Notes: a model not told the origin generated them from the letters alone. Shown: positions 46,642 to 57,790, counted from the first letter of the stretch. The stretch is DNA of 64,000 nt from Gilliamella sp. ESL0405 (GCF_019469205.1 NZ_CP048265.1:1054001-1118000), one strand, 5' to 3'. Numbers and translations are program-made.

Positions 46642-47592
46642 ATGAGTCAATTAGATGAATTTAAAAAACTAACCGTCGTTGTGGCCGATACCGGTGATAT
46701 CGATTCGATTAAACAGTTTTCCCCAGAAGATGCAACTACCAATCCTTCTTTAGTTCTCAAAGCCGCTCAACTTCCTCAATACCGTTATCTAATTGATTCA
46801 GCTATTGAAACCGCCAAAAAGATCGGTGGAAGCAAACAACAACAATTAATTAATGCTTGTGATCAAGTCGCTGTTAATATTGGTGCGGAAATTTTAAAAA
46901 TCGTTCCCGGACGCATTTCAACCGAAGTTGATGCGCGTTTATCATTTGATAAGCAAGGCTGTATTGATAAAGCCCGTCGTCTTATCGAACTTTATCAAGA
47001 GAAAGGCATTGATAAATCCAGAATCTTAATCAAAATCGCTTCAACGTGGGAAGGTATTAAAGCTGCGGAAGTTTTAGAAAAAGAAGGCATTAACTGTAAC
47101 TTAACGTTGTTATTCTCATTTGCCCAAGCACGAGCTTGTGCCGAAGTGAATGCTTTTTTAATTTCTCCTTTTGTTGGTCGCATTTATGATTGGTATCAAG
47201 CTAAAAAACCTATCGACCCTTATATTGCTGATGAAGATCCGGGTGTGGTTTCAGTTCGTAATATCTATAATTATTACAAACAACATGGCTATAAAACGAT
47301 TGTTATGGGAGCAAGTTTCCGTAAAGTGGATCAAATCTTAGCGCTAGCGGGCTGTGACAGACTAACAATTTCACCTAATTTACTGGCCGAAATGCAACAA
47401 TCTGATGCGCCGGTGGTTCAAAAACTTAACCCGAATCAACCTATCGTTGCTCGCCCTGAATTAATGAGCGAAGCAGAGTTTAGATGGCAACACAATAGCG
47501 ATGCAATGGCGGTTGAAAAACTGGCTGAAGGTATCCGTGCTTTTGCCGTTGACCAAGGTAAATTAGAACAAATGATTGGTGAACTTTTATAA
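46642..47592 (+). CDS. talB: Transaldolase
   Basis: Moves dihydroxyacetone units between sedoheptulose-7-phosphate and glyceraldehyde-3-phosphate in the non-oxidative pentose phosphate pathway. 316 residues (E. coli TalB 317). Schiff-base lysine K131 in [25 protein letters not shown] and MGASFR are the other family motifs. AGAGGATACAGAAGT provides the ribosome site. Preceded by a structured gap and closed by its own terminator, so it is transcribed separately from tkt. Confidence 0.97.
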   Translation: MSQLDEFKKLTVVVADTGDIDSIKQFSPEDATTNPSLVLKAAQLPQYRYLIDSAIETAKKIGGSKQQQLINACDQVAVNIGAEILKIVPGRISTEVDARLSFDKQGCIDKARRLIELYQEKGIDKSRILIKIASTWEGIKAAEVLEKEGINCNLTLLFSFAQARACAEVNAFLISPFVGRIYDWYQAKKPIDPYIADEDPGVVSVRNIYNYYKQHGYKTIVMGASFRKVDQILALAGCDRLTISPNLLAEMQQSDAPVVQKLNPNQPIVARPELMSEAEFRWQHNSDAMAVEKLAEGIRAFAVDQGKLEQMIGELL

Positions 47593-47596
47593 CAAT

Positions 47597-47614
47597 TGGG
47601 GAGCTTGCTCCCCT
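47597..47614 (+). terminator. Intrinsic terminator after talB
   Basis: TGGGGA, GCTTGC, TCCCC: a compact GC-rich hairpin five bases after the talB stop, followed by TTTAATTTTC. Confidence 0.85.
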
Positions 47615-47711
47615 TTAATTTTCTTTTTCTTTCGTTAATTTGATTAACGAATCTGCACAGTCAACTACTGTAGCGGCAATAACGAATATTAATTAAATTT
47701 TTTTGGAGATC

Positions 47712-49724
47712 ATGAACATGAATGCAACGACACTATCTCACCGCGAACTGGCGAATGCGATAAGGGCATTAAGCATGGATGGCGTACAAAAAGCGAAATC
47801 CGGCCACCCAGGCGCACCTATGGGAATGGCGGATATGGCTGAAGTACTATGGCGAGGATTCTTAAAACACAATCCAACAAACCCAAACTGGGCTGATCGT
47901 GACCGCTTTGTTTTATCAAATGGCCATGCGTCTATGTTGATTTATAGTCTATTGCACTTAACCGGTTATAACGTCACTCTCGACGATTTAATTAACTTCC
48001 GTCAATTAAATGCAAAAACCGCAGGCCACCCCGAATATGGTCATGTGCCGGGTGTTGAAACGACAACCGGACCTTTAGGCCAAGGTATTGCTAACGCAGT
48101 GGGTATGGCGATTGCTGAGCGAACATTAGCGGCACAATTTAACAAACCCGGTCACACTATTGTAGACCACTTCACTTATGTGTTTATGGGTGACGGATGT
48201 ATGATGGAAGGCATTTCTCATGAAGTGTGTTCACTAGCCGGTACCCTTAAATTAGGTAAACTTATCAGCTTCTATGATGATAATGGTATCTCAATTGACG
48301 GTGAAATCGACGGTTGGTTTACTGATGATACCGCTAAACGTTTTGAGGCTTATGGTTGGCATGTTATTCGTGGCATTGACGGTCACGATGCTAAAGCGAT
48401 CAGTGTTGCCATTGAAGAGGCGCAAGCGGTCACCGATAAGCCGTCGCTTTTAATGTGTAAAACCGTTATCGGATTTGGCTCACCAAATAAAGCCGGTAGT
48501 CATGATAGTCATGGTGCGCCACTAGGTGAAGCTGAAATTGAAGCAACGCGTAAAGCACTGGGCTGGTCGTATGGCGCATTTGAAATTCCAAAAGCCTATT
48601 ATGATGCATGGGATGCAAAAGCAAAAGGTAAACAAATTGAAGACGAATGGAATAGCCGTTTTGATGCTTATGCAAAAGCGTATCCGGAACTAGCCAAAGA
48701 GTTTAAACGTCGAGCCAATGGTGATTTACCAACTAACTGGCAACAAACAGCTAAAGATTTTATCGCTAAATTACAAGCAAATCCGGCGACGATTGCAACG
48801 CGTAAAGCATCACAAAATGCGATCGAAGCTTTTGCCCCTGTTCTTCCGGAATTTTTAGGCGGATCGGCTGACTTAGCACCGAGTAATTTAACCATGTGGT
48901 CAGGATCGAAAGAAATTTTAGCCAATCCGGATGGTAATTATATCCATTATGGTGTACGTGAATTTGGTATGTCAGCAATCATGAATGGTATTGCCCTTCA
49001 TGGTGGATTTATCCCTTATGGTGCGACTTTCTTAATGTTTATGGAATACGCGCGTAATGCGATTCGTATGGCTGCATTAATGAAAATTCGTTCACTGTTT
49101 GTTTATACCCATGATTCTATCGGTTTGGGTGAAGATGGACCAACACATCAACCTGTTGAGCAAATGGCAAGTTTACGTGTTACACCAAATGTCAGCACAT
49201 GGCGCCCATGTGATCAGGTTGAATCGGCTATTGCTTGGCAATATGCTGTTGAACGCAAAGATGGCCCAACAGCATTAATCTTCTCAAGACAAAATCTTAA
49301 ACAACAAGATCGCACCGCTGAGCAATTAGCTAATGTTTATCGTGGTGGCTATATCTTAAATGATTGCGAAGGTACACCAGAATTAATTCTTATCGCTACC
49401 GGCTCTGAAGTTGAACTTGCGGTTGAAGCTTATCACCAATTAACGCAAGCAGGTCGAAAAGTGCGAGTTGTTTCCATGCCATGTACTGATGCGTTTGATA
49501 AACAAGATAGCGCTTATAAAGAATCAGTTTTACCTTCAACAGTAACTGCTCGTGTTGCTATTGAAGCAGGCATTAGTGACTACTGGTATAAATATGTGGG
49601 TCTGAATGGTAAAGTAGTGGGTATGACAACCTTTGGTGAGTCAGGCCCGGCAGAACAACTCTTTGAGAAATTTGGTTTCACTGTTAAAAACGTTGTTGAA
49701 AAAGCTTCCAGTTTATTGAAGTAA
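47712..49724 (+). CDS. tktA: Transketolase
   Basis: TPP-dependent enzyme moving two-carbon units in the pentose phosphate pathway, about 670 residues (E. coli TktA 663). It has the family start [42 protein letters not shown]-binding [19 protein letters not shown] with FYDDN, and the transketolase motif [17 protein letters not shown]. Two ATG codons at 47712 and 47718 follow GGAG; the second has better spacing, but the difference is two residues. It depends on TPP, as supplied by thiBPQ import elsewhere in the window. Confidence 0.96.
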   Translation: MNMNATTLSHRELANAIRALSMDGVQKAKSGHPGAPMGMADMAEVLWRGFLKHNPTNPNWADRDRFVLSNGHASMLIYSLLHLTGYNVTLDDLINFRQLNAKTAGHPEYGHVPGVETTTGPLGQGIANAVGMAIAERTLAAQFNKPGHTIVDHFTYVFMGDGCMMEGISHEVCSLAGTLKLGKLISFYDDNGISIDGEIDGWFTDDTAKRFEAYGWHVIRGIDGHDAKAISVAIEEAQAVTDKPSLLMCKTVIGFGSPNKAGSHDSHGAPLGEAEIEATRKALGWSYGAFEIPKAYYDAWDAKAKGKQIEDEWNSRFDAYAKAYPELAKEFKRRANGDLPTNWQQTAKDFIAKLQANPATIATRKASQNAIEAFAPVLPEFLGGSADLAPSNLTMWSGSKEILANPDGNYIHYGVREFGMSAIMNGIALHGGFIPYGATFLMFMEYARNAIRMAALMKIRSLFVYTHDSIGLGEDGPTHQPVEQMASLRVTPNVSTWRPCDQVESAIAWQYAVERKDGPTALIFSRQNLKQQDRTAEQLANVYRGGYILNDCEGTPELILIATGSEVELAVEAYHQLTQAGRKVRVVSMPCTDAFDKQDSAYKESVLPSTVTARVAIEAGISDYWYKYVGLNGKVVGMTTFGESGPAEQLFEKFGFTVKNVVEKASSLLK

Positions 49725-49740
49725 GACGTTTCTGACATTT

Positions 49741-49778
49741 AAAACGCTATGGTTAATCATTTAGCCATAGCGTTTTTT
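49741..49778. terminator. Bidirectional intrinsic terminator after tktA
   Basis: AAAACGCTATGG and CCATAGCGTTTT form a 12-bp stem followed by TTTATT, placed between the convergent tkt and phosphoethanolamine transferase genes. Confidence 0.9.
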
Positions 49779-49807
49779 ATTGATATCAAGATTAATAAAC
49801 TAACCAA

Positions 49808-51370
49808 TTAATACGGGTTAGGATCTTTTTTCAAATTATCAAACTGATAAAGTTTGTTGCTTTGCCAGTCTTTTATCTTAATATCGTTCTGTTCTGAAAT
49901 ATCCATTAATTCGTTTTGCATATAGTCGTGCTTAACATCTAACTCTATTCCTAACCAGTGGCTTAATAGATAGACAAACTGAAAGCCGGATATCGTTCTA
50001 TTGATTCTTTGTTGTTGAGTGCGATTGGAATCAAAAAAGATTAAAGGCACTTGATAACTATTTTGATAACTCGCATTGTGTCTTAAGTCTTGATAATTAT
50101 CAGTATGAGCAAGACCATGATCGGAAAAATAGACCAGCGCATAATCTTCATGATGTTTCTGTAAAGATTCAATCGTTGCTTTTATTAAATCGTCGGTTTC
50201 TTTAATACTACTGACGTAGCAGGAAATATTTTTATTATTCAGATTAAACTGTACATCAAACTCTAACCGTTTGCAAAAGTGGGGATGCGAGCCAATTAAG
50301 TGCATAACAATCAATCTTGGTCGAGTTTGTTCGGTCGATAAAATAGTGTCTAATTCGGGTAACAGCAAAGTATCATGTTTTCCACGGGAATTTTTACCAT
50401 TGTATTCGCCTTTTTTGGTATAAAAACTATGTTTTGAGTAGGCGGCAATTCGAGGTACGGTAATTTCCATTTTACCTAATCGCCCTTGATTAGACAGCCA
50501 ATAAGTTTCAAACCCCGCTGCATTTGCAATACTAATTATATTGTTATTTATTTGCGTGGTGACTTTTTTATCATCGATAAAAACTGATTGGCTAATAAAG
50601 TGAGGGATTGATGATTGTGTATTAGGCGCTGGTGCGATAAGTCCATCCCAAATGATACTGGCATTATGATTAGCAAAAGGCGTATTGTCATATTTAAAGC
50701 CATAAGCACTCATATAATCTTTGCGCACACTTTCACCAATCATTATCACGTAAGTTTTATGTTTTGGGCTGACCGAGTTAATCGGAATAGTATTTGCGTA
50801 CTTAATCTGCTCAAGTTGCTCCTGCTTTTCAGTGGTATAGATTTTTATACTGGTATATAAATCTGTAAAAAATTCAAAAAAAGGATATTTGAAATTATCA
50901 ATCACAAATGTAGCGGGCAAATTAGCATTGCTTTTACATAATATTTTAACCGGTTTATAAAGACAGACTGCCAGAGCAAAGAGAATAAAATATTTGTTAT
51001 TAATCTTCGGAAATTGAAGTTTGGTAAATGTGAAGATAAAAACTAAGATTAAAAATATTGGCGCAACAAGTAATAGTGGGGGTAATTGGCTGAAGTATTC
51101 ACTCGATTCATCTAAATTTGTTTCCAAAAGCGCACTGATAACCGCAACATTCGGCGAACCATAATAATAAGAGGTTGGAAAGTAGATCGCAGCTAAAATA
51201 AATAGAAAACCAAAAATAAATTTGCCTGGCGTAAAGTGAGCAAAAAATATCAATGAAAAATAAGTGAGTAAAATGCGATCAACTCTTAAAGGATACCCTA
51301 ACAAATATACCAATAAAGCTGAAAGGACAATACAAACTAGGTGGGGAAAAATAGTTTTTTTAAATAACAT
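49808..51370 (-). CDS. Phosphoethanolamine transferase, sulfatase family
   Basis: 520 residues: about five N-terminal membrane segments (about 8-180), then a periplasmic sulfatase-like domain. The nucleophile region is GESVRKDYMSAYGF with G212-E213-S214, so a Ser stands where EptA has Thr. Metal-binding residues are in VYFSDHGLAHTD and RHNASYQNSYQVPLIFFDS. It lies closer to YhbX-like and other uncharacterised members than to EptA or EptC. Probably decorates an LPS or other envelope glycan with phosphoethanolamine; acceptor unknown. Convergent with tkt, single gene. Confidence 0.82.
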   Translation of the reverse strand: MLFKKTIFPHLVCIVLSALLVYLLGYPLRVDRILLTYFSLIFFAHFTPGKFIFGFLFILAAIYFPTSYYYGSPNVAVISALLETNLDESSEYFSQLPPLLLVAPIFLILVFIFTFTKLQFPKINNKYFILFALAVCLYKPVKILCKSNANLPATFVIDNFKYPFFEFFTDLYTSIKIYTTEKQEQLEQIKYANTIPINSVSPKHKTYVIMIGESVRKDYMSAYGFKYDNTPFANHNASIIWDGLIAPAPNTQSSIPHFISQSVFIDDKKVTTQINNNIISIANAAGFETYWLSNQGRLGKMEITVPRIAAYSKHSFYTKKGEYNGKNSRGKHDTLLLPELDTILSTEQTRPRLIVMHLIGSHPHFCKRLEFDVQFNLNNKNISCYVSSIKETDDLIKATIESLQKHHEDYALVYFSDHGLAHTDNYQDLRHNASYQNSYQVPLIFFDSNRTQQQRINRTISGFQFVYLLSHWLGIELDVKHDYMQNELMDISEQNDIKIKDWQSNKLYQFDNLKKDPNPY

Positions 51371-51626
51371 TACAATTTATTAAATAATTTACAGAATTTC
51401 AAAAAAATACATTATATAAATAATCGAACTTTACGCAATTATTAGTTGTAAAAGTCAGTTTAGCTGAAAGGTTTATTGTTGGTTTTCAACCGATGATCCA
51501 CCAATTTATTAAGTTGTGTATGGCAAGATAATAGGTATAGAGCGATGATAGTATTGAAAAGAAAATAGAGAACATAGCCTTAAAACTGAGAAATGCATTT
51601 TTATTCAGCTTAAGGCTATTATGGGC

Positions 51627-53015
51627 TTATTTTGAAGCCCGTTTTAAAATCAATTCGGTTGGTTGTTTTTGTAGATAGATCATTCTGCCAATCAGGAGTA
51701 CCGCAGCAACTGCCAGTCCGGAAATAATCCCAATCCAAAAACCGGCAGCCCCCAATGGCTGCATAACCAGATCGGTCAAAGCTAAAATATATCCAACTGG
51801 CAAGCCGACAACCCAATAAGAGAGCAGAGTAATAAAAAAGATGCTTTGGGTATCTTTATAACCACGAAGCACATTACTGGCTACCACTTGCAAATAATCA
51901 GAAGCTTGATAAATGGCTAATAAAATAATCAGGTGCATACAAATAGCAATAACCGCCGTCTCTTTGGTAAACAATTCGATAATTGGCGTTCTGAAGATCA
52001 CCAAAATCAGTGCCACAACAACGGCTATCGCAAATGAAATTGCCAGACTGATATAAGCGGTTTGTTTGGCTAATGAAGGCTTTTGTTTACCCAGTAAATA
52101 TCCAACACGAATACTGGTTGCAACCCCAAGTGATAAAGGGATAGCAAAAGTTAAACTGCTGATTGTGAAGATAATTTGATGAGCAGCTACCGTTATTTGT
52201 CCGAGTGGGGCAATTAACAGGGCGATAACCGCAAACAAGCTCATTTCAAAGAAATACGCCAATGCCAACGGCGTGCCCAGCACAATCACTTTTTTGATGA
52301 TCGCAAAGTCGACCAGTTTAGTGACAGGCGTGTTACGAATATCCTTTTGGCTTGCTGTGGTTAAAGTATAAAGGCGCATTAAAATAAACATCAACCAAAA
52401 GATAATTGCCGCCGTGATACCGCATCCAACACCACCAAAAGCCGGCAAACCTAGCTTGCCGTAAATTAAAATGTAGTTGATTGGAATATTAGCAAGCAAA
52501 GCAATAAAGATTATCACCATTGCCGGTTTAGTATTGGATAGCCCTTCGCACTGATTACGATAGACTAAAAACAGCAAGAATGCAGGAACGCCCCACATTA
52601 TGGCGCGTAAAAATGAGACAGCAACCTCGACCATTTGCGGATCAATAGGGTGCTCAGCTGAGCTTCTTAAGCTGATGATTTTATCGGAATGATATAAAAT
52701 CAGCATCATCATTACCGACAAAATCAGTGCAATAACCACACCTTGACGGGTGTGGTCAGCGACCAAATTACGCTTAGCAGCACCATTTAAGTTTGAAATG
52801 ATAGGGGTTAAAACGGTGAGCAACCCTTGCCCAAATAAGATTGTCGGCAGCCAAATAGAGACAGCAATGGCGACGCCAGATAGCGCCGTTTTACTATAGT
52901 TGCCAGCCATAATGGTATCAACAAACGTAATGGCGGTTTGTGATATTTGGGCAATCATTACCGGTATTGCAAGTGTAATGATATGTTTAATTTCGTGTCG
53001 ATAATGTAGCTTCAT
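51627..53015 (-). CDS. mdtK: Multidrug efflux MATE transporter MdtK/NorM
   Basis: 462 residues, twelve membrane segments. Matches E. coli MdtK in LAIPVMIAQISQTAITFVDTIMAGNYS, NQCEGLSNTKPAMVIIFIALLANIPINYILIYGKLGLPAFGGVGCGI and GYKDTQSIFFITLLSYWVVGLPVGYILALTDLV. Exports cationic drugs, fluoroquinolones and similar compounds by ion antiport. Starts 9 bases after the rimO stop, so it is probably co-transcribed. In the gap after it, AGCCTTAA and TTAAGGCT (51576-51616) can pair as a weak terminator. Confidence 0.94.
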   Translation of the reverse strand: MKLHYRHEIKHIITLAIPVMIAQISQTAITFVDTIMAGNYSKTALSGVAIAVSIWLPTILFGQGLLTVLTPIISNLNGAAKRNLVADHTRQGVVIALILSVMMMLILYHSDKIISLRSSAEHPIDPQMVEVAVSFLRAIMWGVPAFLLFLVYRNQCEGLSNTKPAMVIIFIALLANIPINYILIYGKLGLPAFGGVGCGITAAIIFWLMFILMRLYTLTTASQKDIRNTPVTKLVDFAIIKKVIVLGTPLALAYFFEMSLFAVIALLIAPLGQITVAAHQIIFTISSLTFAIPLSLGVATSIRVGYLLGKQKPSLAKQTAYISLAISFAIAVVVALILVIFRTPIIELFTKETAVIAICMHLIILLAIYQASDYLQVVASNVLRGYKDTQSIFFITLLSYWVVGLPVGYILALTDLVMQPLGAAGFWIGIISGLAVAAVLLIGRMIYLQKQPTELILKRASK

Positions 53016-53024
53016 TTGATTTGT

Positions 53025-54347
53025 TTACTGTTTAACAGTTCCCCATAGATCATATTCATCAGAGTGTTCAATTTCAACTTGAACAATATCGCCCACTTTA
53101 ACACTATTTTCATCATTAAGATAAACAACACCGTCAATTTCGGGTGCATCTGCCATACTGCGACCAATGGCACCTTCGGCATCCACTTCATCAATGATAA
53201 CTGATAATGTTTGACCAACTTTATTACGAAGTTTTTTGCTTGAGATAGTTTGTTGTAATTGCATAAAGCGATGAAAACGCTCTTGTTTGATCGCTTCCGG
53301 AATCTGATTTGCGAGCGCATTGGCTTGTGCGCCTTCAACCGGACTATAAGGAAAGCAACCCACTCGATCAAGTTCGGCTTTAGTTAAAAAGTCGAGCAGT
53401 AACTCAAAGTCTTGCTCGGTTTCACCCGGATAACCGACAATAAAGGTTGAACGTAATGTTATATCGGGGCAAATATCTCGCCATTTATGTATTCGTTCAA
53501 GCGTTCGGTCAATGGTTCCCGGTCGTTTCATCGATTTTAAAACGGTTGGGCTGGCATGTTGCAGTGGTACATCTAAATAAGGCAAGATTTTACCTTCAGC
53601 CATTAACGGGATTAAATTATCGACGCTAGGGTAAGGATACATGTAATGCAGTCTCACCCAAATGCCTAACGTAGCTAACTGCTCACACAAAGTTTGGATA
53701 TCGGTTTTCAAAGGCATGCCGTTCCAAAAATTGGTGCGATTTTTAATATCAACTCCATAAGCTGAAGTATCTTGAGCAATAACCAATAACTCTTTTACGC
53801 CGCTTTCAGCTAATCTTTTTGCCTCATCAAGCACATTTCCAATTGGTCTACTGACCATTTCGCCCCGCAATGAAGGAATAATACAAAAGGTGCAGCTATG
53901 ATTACAGCCTTCAGATATTTTTAAATAGGCATAATGTTTTGGTGTCAATTTAACACCTTGCTCCGGCACTAAGCTGGTAAACGGATTATAAGCCGGTTTT
54001 GGTGCATATTTATTGACATGAGTCAGTACCGCTTCATAGCTGTGCGGACCAGATATTTCCAACACTTTCGGATGAACATTACGTATTTGATCTTCTTTCG
54101 CACCAAGACAGCCGGTCACAATGACTTTACCATTTTCATTTAATGCTTCGCCGATCGCTTCTAACGATTCTTGTACAGCGCTATCGATAAAGCCACAGGT
54201 ATTGACGATCACTAAATCGGCATTATCGTAACTGGGTACCACACGATAACCTTGCGTGCGCAATTCGGTTAAAATTCGCTCTGAGTCAACTAAATTTTTA
54301 GGACAACCAAGGCTCACAAATCCAATAGTAGGGGATGACATATTCAT
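53025..54347 (-). CDS. rimO: Ribosomal protein S12 methylthiotransferase
   Basis: Radical SAM enzyme adding a methylthio group to an aspartate of S12. 440 residues (E. coli 441). The N-terminal MTTase domain has cysteines in [20 protein letters not shown] and [10 protein letters not shown]; the radical SAM cluster motif is [13 protein letters not shown]; a C-terminal TRAM domain closes it ([25 protein letters not shown]). Two iron-sulfur clusters expected. Upstream of mdtK in one unit. Confidence 0.97.
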   Translation of the reverse strand: MNMSSPTIGFVSLGCPKNLVDSERILTELRTQGYRVVPSYDNADLVIVNTCGFIDSAVQESLEAIGEALNENGKVIVTGCLGAKEDQIRNVHPKVLEISGPHSYEAVLTHVNKYAPKPAYNPFTSLVPEQGVKLTPKHYAYLKISEGCNHSCTFCIIPSLRGEMVSRPIGNVLDEAKRLAESGVKELLVIAQDTSAYGVDIKNRTNFWNGMPLKTDIQTLCEQLATLGIWVRLHYMYPYPSVDNLIPLMAEGKILPYLDVPLQHASPTVLKSMKRPGTIDRTLERIHKWRDICPDITLRSTFIVGYPGETEQDFELLLDFLTKAELDRVGCFPYSPVEGAQANALANQIPEAIKQERFHRFMQLQQTISSKKLRNKVGQTLSVIIDEVDAEGAIGRSMADAPEIDGVVYLNDENSVKVGDIVQVEIEHSDEYDLWGTVKQ

Positions 54348-54514
54348 AGTATTTATAATAGTGTTAAATATTTAAGGGGTATAAAGTTGAGAATTAATAA
54401 ACTTTTACTGCTTAATGTTGATTATTAAAAAAACGACGGCATTTTATCACATTTGAATTTTGTTGAAACAGCGATTTTTGATTTGCTTTTATTTGTTAAC
54501 AATTTTCAGTTGAT

Positions 54515-54549
54515 TTGATTGTTATATTGTGCAAGCAAATAACAATCAA
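54515..54549. other. 11-bp inverted repeat upstream of rimO
   Basis: TTGATTGTTAT and ATAACAATCAA pair perfectly around ATTGTGCAAGCAA, which can add an inner TTG/CAA pairing. It is 170 bases before the rimO start, between rimO and the siderophore-binding gene. Either an operator or an RNA structure; a TTGTTAACAA-like palindrome lies just before it. Confidence 0.5.
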
Positions 54550-54603
54550 TCACCAATTTAGATGAATGTAATCAGTCAATCTTGTTTGAGGATAATAACA
54601 AGG

Positions 54604-54623
54604 CCCTCACGTACGTGAGGGCA
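54604..54623 (-). terminator. Perfect 20-bp palindrome, terminator of the siderophore-binding gene
   Basis: GCCCTCACGTACGTGAGGGC is fully self-complementary, GC-rich against its surroundings, and followed on the minus strand by CTTGTTATTATCC. About 52 bases after the stop of the binding-protein gene. Confidence 0.75.
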
Positions 54624-54675
54624 GGTGGAGTTAGGATAAGATACAAACTGCAATCATCATGCTTTTATATAAGAT

Positions 54676-55602
54676 TTATTTTAGCCCATTGATAACTTCG
54701 TCAATTTGGCGCTCTAAACTTTCTGCACCGCCACCGGATAGGTACCAAAGATCAGGTGTTAAATAAACAACTTGTGTTTTGCTATTTTTTAGCACTTTTG
54801 AATCGAAAAAGTTCTCTTTCATCGCTGTATTACCAATTGCTTTACTGCGATCGACAACGTAAATAATGTCAGGTTTAACCGATTTTATATAGTTATTATC
54901 AATAAATACTGGTTTAGGTTTTTCGCCAATTTGTGTGATTTTGTTACTTTCCACAGGAACAGCACGTTTAACGTTTAACACATCATGAATAAGGGCTGCG
55001 CTTGAACTGTTATTAATAAGAATTACTTTTCCGTCATTATGGATAGCAACAATGGCTTTTTTATGGCTATTATGACTGATTGCTTGCGCTTGTTGAAGTT
55101 TAACATCCAGCGACTCGATGATCGCTTTACCTTTACTTTCTGTACCGGTGATAGAGGCTAAAGCATAGATATGATTTCGGGTGGAATCATAGTAATTTTT
55201 GGCATTAACACTTAAATTCAGAACAGGGGCAATTTGTCTTAATTGGGCATCTTTACTGGCTTGTCGACCGTCAATAATAATTAAATCGGGTTTAAGGTTT
55301 TTTATTGCGTCTATATTGGGTTCTTTCATATTGCCGGTATCAGCAATACCATTATTATTATATTTTTGTAGATAAGAAGGGATCACCGATTGTGGTACAG
55401 CGGTAACTATTGAGCCTTTACCTAATGCATCTAAAGTATCAAGAGCACCATAATTCATAACCACCACTTTTTTAGGTGATTTAGGCACTTCAATACTATT
55501 ATTATCAACTACCACATTCATTTTTGAGGTTGATTGGCAACCTGTAAGACCTAAAATCACAGCAGCTAGCGTGCTTAAAAGTAGTTTTTTATTTCTGTTC
55601 AT
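54676..55602 (-). CDS. Siderophore ABC transporter substrate-binding lipoprotein
   Basis: 308 residues from ATG at 55602 (AGGAAATTATC upstream; the open frame goes 12 codons further). Lipobox LTGC with acylated C22. The mature protein has the periplasmic-binding fold of the FatB/CeuE/FepB type: PKKVVVMNYGALDTLDALGKG, KNLKPDLIIIDGRQASKDAQLRQIAPV, KPDIIYVVDRSKAIGN and DLWYLSGGGAESLERQIDEVIN, a typical ending of catecholate-binding members. It is alone: no permease or ATPase genes adjoin. Divergent TonB receptor and shared Fur-like boxes indicate iron-repressed expression. Confidence 0.88.
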   Translation of the reverse strand: MNRNKKLLLSTLAAVILGLTGCQSTSKMNVVVDNNSIEVPKSPKKVVVMNYGALDTLDALGKGSIVTAVPQSVIPSYLQKYNNNGIADTGNMKEPNIDAIKNLKPDLIIIDGRQASKDAQLRQIAPVLNLSVNAKNYYDSTRNHIYALASITGTESKGKAIIESLDVKLQQAQAISHNSHKKAIVAIHNDGKVILINNSSSAALIHDVLNVKRAVPVESNKITQIGEKPKPVFIDNNYIKSVKPDIIYVVDRSKAIGNTAMKENFFDSKVLKNSKTQVVYLTPDLWYLSGGGAESLERQIDEVINGLK

Positions 55603-55624
55603 GATAATTTCCTTTCTGCAAATA

Positions 55625-55710
55625 AAAATGATAACCATTATTATTTAAAAAATTGCTCTTTGTCTACTAATAAATAATTTTTATTAAAGATATTGATAAT
55701 TATTCTCATC
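55625..55710. promoter_or_regulatory. Two Fur-like boxes in the divergent promoter
   Basis: ATGATAACCATTATTATT (from 55628) and TATTGATAATTATTCTCAT (55691-55709) both fit the GATAATGATAATCATTATC Fur consensus. One is close to each divergent gene (binding protein on the minus strand, TonB receptor on the plus). Confidence 0.8.
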
Positions 55711-55771
55711 TACTGTAGTGTTACCTGAGGGGAAGTCTAAAATATCATTATAAATAATGGGGTTATAAAAA

Positions 55772-57748
55772 ATGGAGATAAAGCGAAAATTGAAGTTAGC
55801 GACTCACGTCATTAACACTAGCCTTTTATTATTGTCAAGTGCTGCTATGGCCGACACCAATTCTGAAACTGAAACTATGGTCGTTACAGCTTCGGGATTT
55901 GCTCAACAAGTCAAGGAAGCGCCAGCCACGATATCGGTTATTACACCAGAAGAGATCAGCAACAAACCTTATCGAGATGTAACAGATGCCTTGAAAGATA
56001 TTCCCGGCGTTACAATTACTGGTGGTGGTGATTCTACCGATATCAGTATTCGTGGTATGGATTCAAAATATACAATGATTCTCGTTGACGGTAAAAAAAT
56101 CAGTACTCGTGAGACCAGACCAAATAGCGATAATTCGGGTTTTGAGCAAGGTTGGTTGCCGCCGTTAACCGCTATTGATCGCATCGAAGTGGTTCGGGGT
56201 CCAATGTCTTCATTATATGGATCTGATGCGATGGGTGGGGTAATTAACATTATCACCAAAAAAGTCTCGGATGAATGGCATGCCGGATTACGTTTTGAGT
56301 CTGTTATACCGTATCGTTCAAGCGAAAAAAATACTTATGTAACCAGTTTTTCAACAATGGGACCCATTATTGAAGATATCTTAGGTATTCAACTTTACGG
56401 CCAATATTCGAAACGGCATGAAGATAAATTTCTCAACGGTCATGCACAGCAACAGTTACAAAGTTTGAATGGTAAGCTATCGTTAAATGCCAGCGATACC
56501 CAAAGGTTTGATTTGGATTTTGGCCGTTCTTTACAAAAAAGTAAAGCCAGCGCCGGAAAAACTCGCCCAACTAATCGAGGCGACTTCCCACGTGATAATC
56601 ATCGAAGTAGCTTTGCTTTAACACATAACGGCATGTTTGGCGATATCTCGACCACAAGCTTTGTGGCTTATGAAGGCAACAACAATCCTGAAAGAAAAAT
56701 GAAGATTCGAAATACCGATGCCGATACACGAATAACCATTCCGTTTTCAATTAATATGTTAACTGTTGGTGGAAAGTATAACTATCAAGAGTTGCATGAT
56801 AAAGGTAACCAATTAAATACTCGATTAACTAAAATTGACCGTTGGAACTACGCTTTATTTGCCGAAGATGAGGTGCGGGTTTTAGATAATTTAAGTTTCA
56901 CCTTTGGATTACGTTTTAATAAAGATGAGAATTATGGCAGTAACTGGAATCCACGTATTTATAGTGTTTGGAATATCGATGATAACTTCACTTTAAAAGG
57001 CGGTTATTCAACAGGATTTGCTGCCCCACAATTGCGTCAAGTTGTTGCAGATTGGGGACAAGTGACCGGCGGTTCCGGTACCGGTAATAAAGGGATGATT
57101 ATGGGTAACCCGGATTTGAGACCTGAGAAAACCCAAAATTTCGAAATTGGCTTAGGTTATACCAATGATTATGGTGTGGATGCGTCGGCAACAGCGTTCT
57201 ACACTAAATATAAAGATAAAATTCAATCCTATTATATTTGCCGTGGTGAAGCAGGATCGCGTAAATGTCAAATCAATGGCTATAGAGAAAAATTTGATTT
57301 TGTTCAAGGGCGTGAAAACGTCGATAAAGCTGATCTTAAAGGGCTGGAATTAACCTTTAAAACACCGTTATTTGATCGATTCTTATTAAGCACTAACTAT
57401 GCCTGGACGAAGACCGAACAAAAGACCGGTAAAAATAAAGGTAAACCATTAAATCGTACGCCTAAACAAAAGTTCAATACTCAACTTGACTGGAACGTCA
57501 CAGATCAATGGGATTTATGGGCTAAAATGGCATACTACGGTGTAGAAAGCACCACTAACCGTACCGGTAAGAAGATTGAATACCCGGGATACACTTTCTG
57601 GGATATTGGCGCGGCTTATAAAGTGCATAAAAGTACTAAAGTGTTTGCCGGCGTTTATAATCTGTTTGATAAAGATGTCAGCAATCAAGATTATGGTAAA
57701 AAATTAGAAGGTCGACGCTATTTTGTCGGCGCTGAAATTAACTTCTAA
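55772..57748 (+). CDS. TonB-dependent catecholate siderophore receptor (CirA/IrgA-like)
   Basis: 658 residues. Signal peptide cleaved after AAMA (26-27); TonB box ETMVVTA at 34-40; plug domain with VTDALKDIPGVTITGGGDSTDISIRGMDSKYTMILVDGK and VVRGPMSSLYGSDAMGGVINIITKK; then a 22-strand barrel ending GRRYFVGAEINF with the terminal aromatic. The plug residues and length match the CirA/IrgA/FepA catecholate group. Surface receptor taking up iron-siderophore, then passed to the divergent lipoprotein. Fur-like boxes precede it. Exact ligand unknown. Confidence 0.93.
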   Translation: MEIKRKLKLATHVINTSLLLLSSAAMADTNSETETMVVTASGFAQQVKEAPATISVITPEEISNKPYRDVTDALKDIPGVTITGGGDSTDISIRGMDSKYTMILVDGKKISTRETRPNSDNSGFEQGWLPPLTAIDRIEVVRGPMSSLYGSDAMGGVINIITKKVSDEWHAGLRFESVIPYRSSEKNTYVTSFSTMGPIIEDILGIQLYGQYSKRHEDKFLNGHAQQQLQSLNGKLSLNASDTQRFDLDFGRSLQKSKASAGKTRPTNRGDFPRDNHRSSFALTHNGMFGDISTTSFVAYEGNNNPERKMKIRNTDADTRITIPFSINMLTVGGKYNYQELHDKGNQLNTRLTKIDRWNYALFAEDEVRVLDNLSFTFGLRFNKDENYGSNWNPRIYSVWNIDDNFTLKGGYSTGFAAPQLRQVVADWGQVTGGSGTGNKGMIMGNPDLRPEKTQNFEIGLGYTNDYGVDASATAFYTKYKDKIQSYYICRGEAGSRKCQINGYREKFDFVQGRENVDKADLKGLELTFKTPLFDRFLLSTNYAWTKTEQKTGKNKGKPLNRTPKQKFNTQLDWNVTDQWDLWAKMAYYGVESTTNRTGKKIEYPGYTFWDIGAAYKVHKSTKVFAGVYNLFDKDVSNQDYGKKLEGRRYFVGAEINF

Positions 57749-57757
57749 ATAGTTTTT

Positions 57758-57790
57758 CATCAAGTAGTTATCTTTTTTACCTACTTGATG
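57758..57790 (+). terminator. Hairpin after the TonB receptor
   Basis: CATCAAGTAG and CTACTTGATG form a 10-bp stem with a T-rich 13-nt loop, ten bases after the stop. Confidence 0.7.
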
